64,000 nt of DNA from Legionella sainthelensi (lineage in GTDB: Bacteria > Pseudomonadota > Gammaproteobacteria > Legionellales > Legionellaceae), in NCBI RefSeq assembly GCF_900637685.1, contig NZ_LR134388.1:2429501-2493500 (forward strand). The letters are read 5' to 3'. Under the pieces are notes generated by a model that was given only the letters and a program-made list of their open reading frames with translations, did no database searches and had not been told where the DNA came from. The translations under genes and the position numbers were made by a program. Shown one piece after another: positions 35,600 through 43,421 of the stretch (the stretch's first letter is position 1; every line of letters begins with the position of its first letter).

Positions 35600-36360
35600 G
35601 TGTACCTACAGCACCTGCCTTTTGAGATTACATTATGTCCACATTAGAAATAAATTATCCAATTAGTTGTTTTTATAAATCATATGAATTATTTAAATAC
35701 ATATCGATCTAAGTGCACTTAGATTAGGTATTCAATCTTAAAAAATGCAGTTGAATCATAGCTAAAGACGGTTAATGTGATGAGTTATCAGAAGCCGTGA
35801 GGATCGGCTCCTCTAGATAGGATTTCAGTTAAATCGAGATAAAATCCATCATTTTTGTACCATTTTATCTCAAACAAATATTGAATATTGGGCAGAATTT
35901 TTCCATTTACCAAAAACAGACTCTGAACAATTCATAGTTCATTTTACACATTCACGTTCTGTTCATGAAACTAGAAAAAGGATCCTCCTATTCACAATAA
36001 ATTAAAGCCGGAGAAAGAATGCGAAACACTTATACGCCTAAACCAAGGTTGAAATTATTATCTGTAAATCCTCGGTAGGTTAAATGAGCTTAAACTCCAT
36101 CACTTAGGCTTAAAATTCTTTCGGGCACATCATTTTATCAAGGCTAATTCTGGAAACATAGGTTACACTTTAAACTCAAAGACCACAGCTCGCGTCGATT
36201 TCAATTATAATTGATACTAAGATTATTTAAAAATTGACGATGATAACAACCTAACACGTAAAATATCTGTCGCTGATCCCCTATTTATAGTGAGCTGCAA
36301 GGGAATTTTTTCTGGTATCGTCACAATTTCTTTGTCAGTAATTTGGGGAACAAACTCCTG
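35600..36360. other. Gene-poor region before the transporter remnant
   Basis: No complete gene. One plus-strand frame at about 35848-36002 (HHFCTILSQTNIEYWAEFFH, then LPKTDSEQFIVHFTHSRSVH) reads like a protein tail with no start. The last 100 bp before 36360 may contain unreadable parts of the DMT transporter gene. Confidence 0.35.
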
Positions 36361-36785
36361 GCATTGATAAAACAATTGCCGCATTAATTATTGGTTTTTG
36401 GGGATACGGAGTCAGTCTTGTTTTATTTGTGCTTGCACTTCGCGGTCTAGGTACTGCGAGAACAGGCGCTTACTTTGCGACTGCGCCATTTATAGGTGCT
36501 CTTGTTGCCATTGTTATTTTTCACGAACCCACATCATTTTTTCTTTGGATTGCTGCAATTTTAATGGGCATTGGGGTAACGATTCATTTAACTGAAAATC
36601 ATATCCACGAACATATTCATGAAGAGGAAATTCATAGCTATAGCCATTATGATGATGAACATCATCAGCATGAGCACCCATTTGATTGGGATGGAAAAGA
36701 ACCACATACACATACTCACCATCATAATGAACTGCGTCATACACATCCGCATTTTCCAGATATCCACCACCGGCATAGGCATTAA
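36361..36785 (+). pseudogene. DMT (EamA-like) transporter, C-terminal remnant with His-rich tail
   Basis: The frame is open from about 36361 (DKTIAALIIGFWGYGVSLVL) through FVLALRGLGTARTGAYFATA, PFIGALVAIVIFHEPTSFFL and WIAAILMGIGVTIHLTENHI, the last membrane helices of a 10-TM drug/metabolite transporter. A 60-residue tail with more than 20 histidines follows, ending HPHFPDIHHRHRH. Such tails occur on members linked to metal handling. The N-terminal six or so helices are missing, so only a GTG-started stump could be made. Confidence 0.72.
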
Positions 36786-36858
36786 CTTGATAGGTATGTT
36801 CTTTTGATCTTATGAAATTTAAATAATGCACCATGTAAAAAATGGCAATCATTTGGAA

Positions 36859-37587
36859 TTAGCTTGCTAAGCTTTCTAACAATAAAATTAACAAAAAGCC
36901 CACAAAAAAGCATAAAGTAATGGATGGAGTCTCACGAACTTTATGAGCTTCAATTAAAAGCTCTTCTGTAACGAGATAAAGTAATGCTGCAACACCAAAA
37001 GATAAAATTACATTAGTAACCGTTTGAGGTAAATGAATCAACAGGCCAGCACCAAGACCTGCGCCAATTGGAATCAAGATCGCTAAAATAAAAGTAGCTA
37101 ACACTCGGATAGGTACATTTACTTGCCTTGCACCTAAGGTGGATGTGGTTGATAATCCTAAGAAGAAAATTTCGATAGAGAGGGCTATAGCTATAAGAAT
37201 TCCTCCCTTTTCACCTGCTAAAAAAGAGACTCCTATCAAAAGACCATCTACTAACAAATCAATTCCAACTGCAGTCAATAACCCCCATGATATGCCTTTC
37301 GATTGTTGTTCGAGATCCTCCAATCTACTGGTCAACCATTTTAGGTACAACATGCCGATAATACCTAATGAAAAGCCAACAATAAGCGCGACAAAATCAT
37401 GATAAGCGCCTATTTTTGGAAGGAGTTCTTTTGCTACCGCAGCAAAAACAACTCCAGCGGCAAAATGTTGCGTGGCACTAGTTATTTGATTACCTGGTTG
37501 GTAAATACTAGCAACCCCACCACCAAGAAGCATTAATGCAGCAGGCATTAATGAATATAAAATAATAAAAGTAATGGAAGAAGTCAT
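36859..37587 (-). CDS. ZIP-family metal transporter
   Basis: A 242-aa, 8-TM protein of the ZIP (zinc/iron permease) family. Marks: MLLGGGVASIYQ early, QHFAAGVVFAAVAKELLPKI (metal-site helix 4 equivalent), GLLTAVGIDLLVDGLLIGVS and LSIEIFFLGLSTTSTLGARQ. Predicted role is import of Zn2+ or other divalent metals. It converges with the His-rich DMT remnant and diverges from the nickel/cobalt permease, forming a metal-transport cluster. Confidence 0.85.
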   Translation of the reverse strand: MTSSITFIILYSLMPAALMLLGGGVASIYQPGNQITSATQHFAAGVVFAAVAKELLPKIGAYHDFVALIVGFSLGIIGMLYLKWLTSRLEDLEQQSKGISWGLLTAVGIDLLVDGLLIGVSFLAGEKGGILIAIALSIEIFFLGLSTTSTLGARQVNVPIRVLATFILAILIPIGAGLGAGLLIHLPQTVTNVILSFGVAALLYLVTEELLIEAHKVRETPSITLCFFVGFLLILLLESLAS

Positions 37588-37966
37588 AGTTGTATTTTAT
37601 TAATCTAATAGTTACAGCATAGTGAAGCATTTGAGCAGATTCAAGTAATGTAGTGAGTGGTTCAATAACTGGTAACATGTTGTACTAAATAATAATTTAC
37701 TCGCTTTCTACAGTACCTCTTTCTCGTGAATTCCTTATCAATCAATCGAAATATATCTATCGCTAAATTAAGGACTCCAACCACTAGAAGACGAGTTTCT
37801 CTTTAATCCTTTCTAATGGGACTATAACTAAATGAAACCAAGCATCTTTTGCAGTGTAGGGATGAGACATTATATGGAAAAAATTCTTGATAACAAAAGG
37901 AGCCTTCGTCAAAAAATTACAATGATGTATTTATTTTTGGTGTAATTTAATCTTGTAGTATGGCTT

Positions 37967-38875
37967 TTGGCTTTTTATACTTTCTACAACTCACCCATGT
38001 TATTTGGGGCGGCGGTGATGGCCTATAGCTTTGGCTTGCGTCATGCAGTAGATGCCGATCATATCGCTGCGATTGATAATGTTACTCGTAAATTAATGCA
38101 AGAAGGAAAACAACCGGTTGGCGTAGGTTTCTTTTTCTCTTTGGGTCATTCTTCTGTGGTTATTGTAGCCACTATAATAATCGCATTATCTACTAAAGCA
38201 TTTATGCAGTCTAATTGGGCTCAGTGGCATGAAATAGGTAGTATACTGTGTACCTCATTCTCAGCGATATTTCTTTTATTTATAGCGTTAATTAACATTA
38301 TTATTTTTTTTGTTATTTATAGGATTTTCAAACAAATTCGTCTAGGAAAAATATTGACGGAACAGGATACAAATGAAGTTATTGATAAACAAGGATTTCT
38401 CGTTAAACGTTTTCGTCGTTTCATAAATCTTATTTCACATAGCTGGCAAATGTTCCCTCTTGGACTTCTCTTTGGAATTGGTTTTGATACGGCGACTGAG
38501 GTAGGGCTTCTTGGACTATCAGCATCACAAGCAGCGGATGGGGTTTTAATGCTAGGCGCTTATGGGTGGGCTTTTTTAAATCCAGTGAGAAAGCTTTATT
38601 ACAATTTAACTATCACGCTCGCATCAGCTCTGGTTGCTTTTTTGATTGGAGGAATAGAAGCATTGCATTTAATTTCCGCAAAATCAGGTCTAAAAGGTTC
38701 ATTTTGGGATTTCATCAATCAACAAAATGAACGATTTAACAGTATTGGCTTTTATATTATTTTGTTTTTCATCATAAGTTGGATTGTCTCTATTTTTATT
38801 TACAAATTGATGAATTTTGAGGCGTTGGAGCACCGGGTTGTTGATGAAAAACAAAGTAAAATAATTTGGAAATAG
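37967..38875 (+). CDS. NiCoT-family nickel/cobalt permease with an in-frame stop near its N terminus
   Basis: High-affinity nickel/cobalt transporter of the HoxN/NixA type. Signature motifs: SFGLRHAVDADHIAAIDNVT in TM2, FFFSLGHSSVVI in TM3, LLFGIGFDTATEVGLL and LMLGAYGWAFLNPVRKLYYN. The natural start is almost surely ATG 37874: MEKILDNKRSLRQKITMMYL is in the same frame and looks like the family's N terminus, but codon 24 is TAA (37943-37945), so only a TTG-started form from 37967 (302 aa), missing most of TM1, can be made. It lies 12 bp before a predicted cobalt enzyme, which suggests that it supplies Co2+. Confidence 0.85.
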   Translation: MAFYTFYNSPMLFGAAVMAYSFGLRHAVDADHIAAIDNVTRKLMQEGKQPVGVGFFFSLGHSSVVIVATIIIALSTKAFMQSNWAQWHEIGSILCTSFSAIFLLFIALINIIIFFVIYRIFKQIRLGKILTEQDTNEVIDKQGFLVKRFRRFINLISHSWQMFPLGLLFGIGFDTATEVGLLGLSASQAADGVLMLGAYGWAFLNPVRKLYYNLTITLASALVAFLIGGIEALHLISAKSGLKGSFWDFINQQNERFNSIGFYIILFFIISWIVSIFIYKLMNFEALEHRVVDEKQSKIIWK

Positions 38876-38887
38876 GAGGATATTCAT

Positions 38888-39316
38888 ATGTCTCATATAT
38901 CTGAAAATTACACATCTTTATTGGAAGTGATAAGAAAACTTGTGCCTGTGTCGCGACAGGAGATGGATTTACCCTTTTCATTAACTCCAGAGGCAGCGCA
39001 GGCAATATTGCATGTAGTTCATGATATTGGAGGTCAACCCGATGGACCTTTAGATAAGTCGCTCCATGAAACGGAGCTTTGGGAAATGCTTACACATGCA
39101 ACATCAGAATGCTTAGCCTGGAGAGGATATTGGGTTTCTGAAGAGCGTAGACGACAAGAAAACGATTTAGGAGTTACCCTTTATTGCGGAACACCTTACT
39201 ATGCTCGCTGGTTATTGGCTGCTACAAAAATGTTACTTGATAAAGGTTTAATAACTCCTGATGAGTTAATGTTGAAACTAGATCAAATCAAGAAACGTGA
39301 GGAGGCTTGTAAATGA
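38888..39316 (+). CDS. Nitrile hydratase/thiocyanate hydrolase beta-type subunit (N-terminal half of NHase beta)
   Basis: A 142-aa subunit preceded by a strong GGAGG site. It matches the N-terminal half of nitrile hydratase beta: HDIGGQPDGPLDKSLHETEL, WEMLTHATSECLAWRGYW and YYARWLLAATKMLLDKGLIT. In ordinary NHase this half is fused to the SH3-like half. Here the SH3-like half is a separate gene overlapping by 4 bp (ATGA), as in thiocyanate hydrolase (ScnB/ScnA) and toyocamycin nitrile hydratase. It is an intracellular structural subunit next to the cobalt site. Confidence 0.82.
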   Translation: MSHISENYTSLLEVIRKLVPVSRQEMDLPFSLTPEAAQAILHVVHDIGGQPDGPLDKSLHETELWEMLTHATSECLAWRGYWVSEERRRQENDLGVTLYCGTPYYARWLLAATKMLLDKGLITPDELMLKLDQIKKREEACK

Positions 39317-39597
39317 GCACTAAATTTAAAGTGGGCGATAAAATAAGAGTAATCGATTTACCCTCACTATTTCACACACGAACTCAAGGATATACACGCG
39401 GAAAAATAGGTGAAGTCGTCATGATAAGACCTTCTTGGGTAATTCCTGAAGATGAAGCGTGGGGCAGATACGAGGGTCGTAGAGAACCATTTTATATGGT
39501 CCGTTTTAACATGACGGATTTATGGGATGACTACGGAGGGCCCGTCATCGATTCGCTGGATAGTGAGTTATCTGAACGATGGATAGAGCATATATAG
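39313..39597 (+). CDS. Nitrile hydratase/thiocyanate hydrolase small subunit (SH3-like, C-terminal half of NHase beta)
   Basis: A 94-aa protein with the SH3-like fold of NHase beta: KFKVGDKIRVIDLPSLFHTR, TRGKIGEVVMIR and EPFYMVRFNMTDLWDDYGGP. Beta-subunit Arg residues in the RVIDLP region contact the oxidised cysteines of the metal claw in known enzymes. It is the second gene of the three-subunit set, coupled by ATGA to the previous gene. Confidence 0.82.
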   Translation: MSTKFKVGDKIRVIDLPSLFHTRTQGYTRGKIGEVVMIRPSWVIPEDEAWGRYEGRREPFYMVRFNMTDLWDDYGGPVIDSLDSELSERWIEHI

Positions 39598-39703
39598 ATT
39601 TTATTTATTGGGAGAATTCTATGACAAAGAAATCTAAAACTCAACTTGTTGTGAAGAACATGATCATCTTCATGAACATAGTCATGGCGATGAATATGTA
39701 AAT

Positions 39704-40360
39704 TTGCACCCTGTTAAGGAGCGTCATGAGGCTGTTGAGTTTACTATTTTAGAGGCAGCTATTCGCGAACTTTGTATTGAGAAGGGTTTATTTACAGCCG
39801 ATGATCATCGACGTTTTGTGGAGTGGTATGAAAGCATTGGCCCGATGGGAGGTGCTCGCGTCGTGGCTCGCGCCTGGGTTGATCCTGAATTTAAAAAAAG
39901 ACTACTTAAGGATGGCGTTGCAGCGTGTCTTGAATTAGGTATCGATTGGCTAAAACCCACCGGACAAGGGACGCCAAGTGACTATACTTTTTTACTTGTT
40001 TGCGAGAACACGCCCAAAATTCATCATACTATGGTTTGTACTCTGTGTTCTTGCTACCCAAGACCACTGCTAGGTACATCACCCGCATGGTATGAACGCA
40101 TGAATTATCGCCGAAGGATGGTCCGCTGGCCACGCCAACTTCTTGCTGAATTTGGGACAATCATACCAGAGGATGTTGAAGTAAGAGTTCATGACTCGAA
40201 TCAAAAAACTCGTTACATGGTTTTACCCATGCGACCTGAAGGTACTGAGGGCTGGACCGAAGAACAACTTCAAACCTTAGTTACACGCGACACTATGATT
40301 GGAGTAAGCATTCCCAAAGTTGAGCGTTTACAAGATAGTCATCCAGGAAATCAAAAATGA
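39704..40360 (+). CDS. Cobalt-type nitrile hydratase alpha/thiocyanate hydrolase gamma subunit (5' end frameshifted)
   Basis: Catalytic subunit. The metal claw VCTLCSCYPRPLLG is intact (Cys112, Cys115, Cys117 counted from TTG 39704); VCTLCSCY with Thr is the cobalt form. WYERMNYRRRMVRWPRQLL and the C-terminal VRVHDSNQKTRYMVLP fit the family. The frame extends upstream without an ATG as EEHDHLHEHSHGDEYVNL, a His-rich lead typical of the three-subunit enzymes. A good start (ATG 39621 after GGGAG) is in another frame; one added T near 39647 joins them, giving about 245 aa, close to the ScnC length. Substrate could be thiocyanate or a nitrile. Confidence 0.82.
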   Translation: MHPVKERHEAVEFTILEAAIRELCIEKGLFTADDHRRFVEWYESIGPMGGARVVARAWVDPEFKKRLLKDGVAACLELGIDWLKPTGQGTPSDYTFLLVCENTPKIHHTMVCTLCSCYPRPLLGTSPAWYERMNYRRRMVRWPRQLLAEFGTIIPEDVEVRVHDSNQKTRYMVLPMRPEGTEGWTEEQLQTLVTRDTMIGVSIPKVERLQDSHPGNQK

Positions 40361-40458
40361 GCATTAGAGCTTTTTGGCAACTCCCACTAATATGGAAAAC
40401 GGTGATGTTGTCAAAATTCTCCTCTACTACGACCATATCGTCACATAAATCATTTTAA
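40357..40458 (+). CDS. Possible short frame coupled to the nitrile hydratase operon
   Basis: A 33-codon frame overlapping the previous stop (ATGA), starting MSIRAFWQLPLIWKTVMLSK. Related operons usually have an accessory or activator gene here, so this could be the stub of one. I see no homology and the frame is short. Confidence 0.25.
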   Translation: MSIRAFWQLPLIWKTVMLSKFSSTTTISSHKSF

Positions 40459-40659
40459 AGCCTGCTTCTCAATAATTCTGTGATAAACAGCTTTTGCAAG
40501 CAAGTTAATGCGGAAGAAAAACAACGATATAAGAAAAGAAGTTTATCATTAAAATCATTTTTGTAATGCCGCTCAACCAAAAGATCAACTATTGATCACA
40601 TGGAAAAATATTAAACCAGATGCTATACCTACCGTTAACGCTATAAATCAAGGAAGATT

Positions 40660-41106
40660 ATGAACTGCATTACTCGACGGGCTTTATTTCATCTCTTTGC
40701 AAGTACTGCATTATTACTAAGTTTTTCCACCTCATCTTTTACTCAATGCACAGGCAATACCCAACCCTTTGAGTCCGGAACAACAAAACATAAAAAATGG
40801 GAATTAATAGGTAATAGTTACAGTAAATCAACCAGACAAGCTGTGCTATTTAATGAATTTACAGGGGGTATTGTTAAACTTCCTAAAGGCCACAATCACC
40901 CTCCACATTTTTACAAACATAAATTGCTCGTTGTCATTATGGAGGGAAAACTTCACCTTCATCTTAATGGTAAAACAACAACCTATAGCAAAGGAGAATA
41001 TTTCATCCTACCCGCTTACACTTGCTTTAGTAGTCATTCTAAAAATGGCGCGACCATAGTTATGGTTGGAGTAAAACCTGGGGATAGTTATCCAGCCAAA
41101 AAATAA
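40660..41106 (+). CDS. Secreted cupin-domain protein
   Basis: A 148-aa protein with a signal peptide (RRALFHLFASTALLLSFSTS, cleavage near SFTQC) and a single cupin barrel. GGIVKLPKGHNHPPHFYKHK supplies the metal histidines, and EGKLHLHLNGKTTTYSKGEY with FILPAYTCFSS is the second cupin motif. Such proteins bind a metal and may be dioxygenases, isomerases or binding proteins; the reaction cannot be told. An AAGGAAG site precedes the ATG. A Cys near the cleavage site leaves a lipoprotein possible. Confidence 0.78.
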   Translation: MNCITRRALFHLFASTALLLSFSTSSFTQCTGNTQPFESGTTKHKKWELIGNSYSKSTRQAVLFNEFTGGIVKLPKGHNHPPHFYKHKLLVVIMEGKLHLHLNGKTTTYSKGEYFILPAYTCFSSHSKNGATIVMVGVKPGDSYPAKK

Positions 41107-41462
41107 CTAGGGGATCGACTGTGTCGCAAAAATTGTTCGGTCTAAAAATGAACAATTTCTGGCGAGTTTTAGGTCGCCAGATCATAAAATGGTTCATATC
41201 AAACTAATAATCGTGATTACTAAAGAGAAGCAAGATTAATAATATTTGTGCTGACGGATGAATATATTAGAGTCCCTTTTATATAATGGCAGCGTAAGGC
41301 TGCTAACACTTATAACCTAGAAAAAATGGATATTTCTGAGGTAAGAAGCTTCTAGAGAGCGTATTTTGGGAACGAGAATCAGGAAATTACTCATTCTAAT
41401 TAAATATGCAAAATTTCATCTAGACTTAGGAATTTTATTTGTCTTCTAATCAGGTGAGAACC
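41107..41462. other. Intergenic region with two adjacent hairpins
   Basis: A 356-bp gap with no gene. Just after the cupin gene lie two tandem hairpins (listed separately), which probably end transcription. The rest shows nothing I can name. Confidence 0.4.
41130..41181. repeat. Tandem hairpins downstream of the cupin gene
   Basis: First stem AAATTGTTC (41130-41138) pairs with GAACAATTT (41150-41158). It is followed at once by TCTGGCGA (41158-41165) pairing with TCGCCAGA (41174-41181). No T-run follows, so these could be an attenuation-type structure, a terminator pair or the end of a small repeat element. Confidence 0.5.
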
Positions 41463-43079
41463 CTAACCACTAGGAAAGTAAATACTGAACCTTGAGCCTG
41501 ATAAAAGAGGGGAATCTGCTAAAAAAATATGCCCTCCATGTAGTTCTACTATCGATTTGGTAATAGCCAAGCCCAATCCAATGTGTTTACCAAAAGACGC
41601 CCCTGCTTCTAGCGTGACAAATGACTGGAATATAGCCTGCTTATTCTCATCTTCTACCCCAGCTCCATCATCATCAACATGAATAATGAACTGATCATTA
41701 TTTGCATTTAAAGTAACCTGTATTTTATGGTTTGCGAATTTTAATGCATTACTAATTAAATTATTAACAGCAAATTTTAATAACTCTGGATCAAATTCCA
41801 CAGTGCATTTTTCATCACCAAATACGTCTAAATTAACCTCCAAATCATACCCCTGGTGGCTATTCACTAATTCAAAAAGCCACTTTTTTATATCTAAGGG
41901 CTGCTTTTTTATTTTCATTTCGTTACTCGAGCTTTGTGAATATATTAAAAAATAACTCACTAATTTATTCAGATCTTTAATATCTTCTCTCAGGCTATTC
42001 ATATGCTTCGAAGGATCTTGTTTCTTTTTAAACGATTTTTCCATTGCATCCAAAGCCAATTGCATCGTATATAATGGTGTTCTAATTTCATGGGCTACAA
42101 AACGAGATATATTTTGTTGTGTTTTAATTAAGTTCTTTATTTTATCTCCCATATTAACAATATTATTATGTACCCCATAAAGAATAGAGAGCTTACTGAA
42201 TTTAACTCTTTTATCAAATATCCCTCTGCTGTAATTATTAGTTAATCCAAATAGTTTTCTCACATTTCGACTAAAAATCCAGGTAAACAAAAACACAGTC
42301 AAGGTCGTTAAAATCATAAAACTTATAAGGTAGTAAAACTGTAATTTAGGCACTTTAATTAAAAATTTTGGGTAATTTATGGGGCCTAGAATAAGTATCA
42401 TATCCAGGTCTTTCAACTTAAAATAGACTTTTGTAATGAGCCCCTCTGACTTAGGAAGCTCGTACTGCAATCCCTTGATATATTGTTTGTTTTTAATAGT
42501 TAAAGGTAATTGTTTGCTATCTGGAGATACAATTTGCAAAGGAATATCGTATATCGACTGAAAGTGCTTCATTATTTTAGGCCAATTGTCTTTTTTTGAG
42601 GTTTTCAGCTTAGTGGTAATAAGATGGGTCATCCATATTGTATTATCTTGGATAGTAGTATACATCGTCGCCTTATCTTGAATTTGCAAGACGTATTTCG
42701 TATCTCCTATTTTTTGCAAAGCAAATATATCGGGTAAGAAATAATTTAAAAAATAGTGTACTGGTCCAGTTAAAATTACTATCTTACCTTGCCTTAAATT
42801 GTCTTTTTGTTCCTTAGAAATTTTTAACTCATCCATGTTTAATATTTTGGCCTGAGGGCTACCTGCTGGCTGAATCAGATCAAGCACCGTACCCCATGAA
42901 GATCGGGGAGTATTTTTAAGTAGCTGCTGAATTACAGTAAAATTACCATTTACAAATAGACGATTTATTGTTAACCGATTTAAATCAATAAAGTGAAAGT
43001 AAATAAAGTAAACACTACCTAAGATTAATAGCGATATTATTATCGACATTGTGACTGTTTTCGCGTAAAGATTAAGCAT
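41463..43079 (-). CDS. Membrane sensor histidine kinase (orphaned)
   Basis: A 538-aa sensor kinase. TM1 at 10-30, a periplasmic sensor domain at 31-247, TM2 at 248-270, a HAMP-like linker, then an H-box with phospho-acceptor His330 in FVAHEIRTPLYTM. The ATPase domain shows an N-box NNLISNALKFANH, a G1 box DDDGAGVEDE and a G2 box GKHIGLGLAITKS. All catalytic boxes are intact. The architecture recalls RstB/PhoQ-type kinases. Its start overlaps the 3' end of a response-regulator stub (43072-43206), so it has lost its cognate partner and may be silent or cross-talk to another regulator. Confidence 0.88.
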   Translation of the reverse strand: MLNLYAKTVTMSIIISLLILGSVYFIYFHFIDLNRLTINRLFVNGNFTVIQQLLKNTPRSSWGTVLDLIQPAGSPQAKILNMDELKISKEQKDNLRQGKIVILTGPVHYFLNYFLPDIFALQKIGDTKYVLQIQDKATMYTTIQDNTIWMTHLITTKLKTSKKDNWPKIMKHFQSIYDIPLQIVSPDSKQLPLTIKNKQYIKGLQYELPKSEGLITKVYFKLKDLDMILILGPINYPKFLIKVPKLQFYYLISFMILTTLTVFLFTWIFSRNVRKLFGLTNNYSRGIFDKRVKFSKLSILYGVHNNIVNMGDKIKNLIKTQQNISRFVAHEIRTPLYTMQLALDAMEKSFKKKQDPSKHMNSLREDIKDLNKLVSYFLIYSQSSSNEMKIKKQPLDIKKWLFELVNSHQGYDLEVNLDVFGDEKCTVEFDPELLKFAVNNLISNALKFANHKIQVTLNANNDQFIIHVDDDGAGVEDENKQAIFQSFVTLEAGASFGKHIGLGLAITKSIVELHGGHIFLADSPLLSGSRFSIYFPSG

Positions 43080-43206
43080 ATTTATTCCAAGCCAAAAATA
43101 AATAGAGTGCCGTTAACTTCATAACCTGAGTCTTGCAGCAGGCTTCATTGAGATAGTTGACTATCTTAATGTTATCTTCTGTAAGCAATATTGATTTATT
43201 TTCCAT
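43072..43206 (-). pseudogene. Response regulator gene stub (internal deletion)
   Basis: A 44-codon minus-strand frame directly upstream of the kinase. It begins MENKSILLTEDNIKIVNYLN, the first strand and acidic pocket start of a receiver domain (usual ILLVEDN), but then runs into unrelated KTQVMKLTALYLFLAWNKYA. The phospho-acceptor Asp, the rest of the receiver and the DNA-binding domain are missing. Its stop overlaps the kinase start. It looks like the product of an internal deletion of about 600 bp that left the operon start in place. Confidence 0.65.
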
Positions 43207-43421
43207 TCTTACTCTCTAAGCTTCTTAAATAAGAAAAACTATCTAATCAAATTCAGTCTAAGTGATTCAGTTAAGTTTTACATAGATATAAGGATGTAGG
43301 CAAACACACAGCACAAATGTACATTTTATATACAATTATTTTTTTGAGCTCGGTATAATAACAGTTAGGTTGATTATTGTACTTACCTAATCATAGTTCA
43401 GAGATGGATGTGTGGAGAGAA

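Noticed and set aside
36600-36785. CRISPR-like or tandem DNA repeat
   Set aside because: The repetition comes from His codons in a protein tail; there are no regular spacers or palindromic repeats. No CRISPR array was seen anywhere in the window.
36514-36852. Minus-strand frames rich in Met/Ile or Val/Asp opposite the DMT remnant
   Set aside because: They are the complement of the repeated His codons (CAT/CAC) of the transporter tail; the plus strand carries the real signal.
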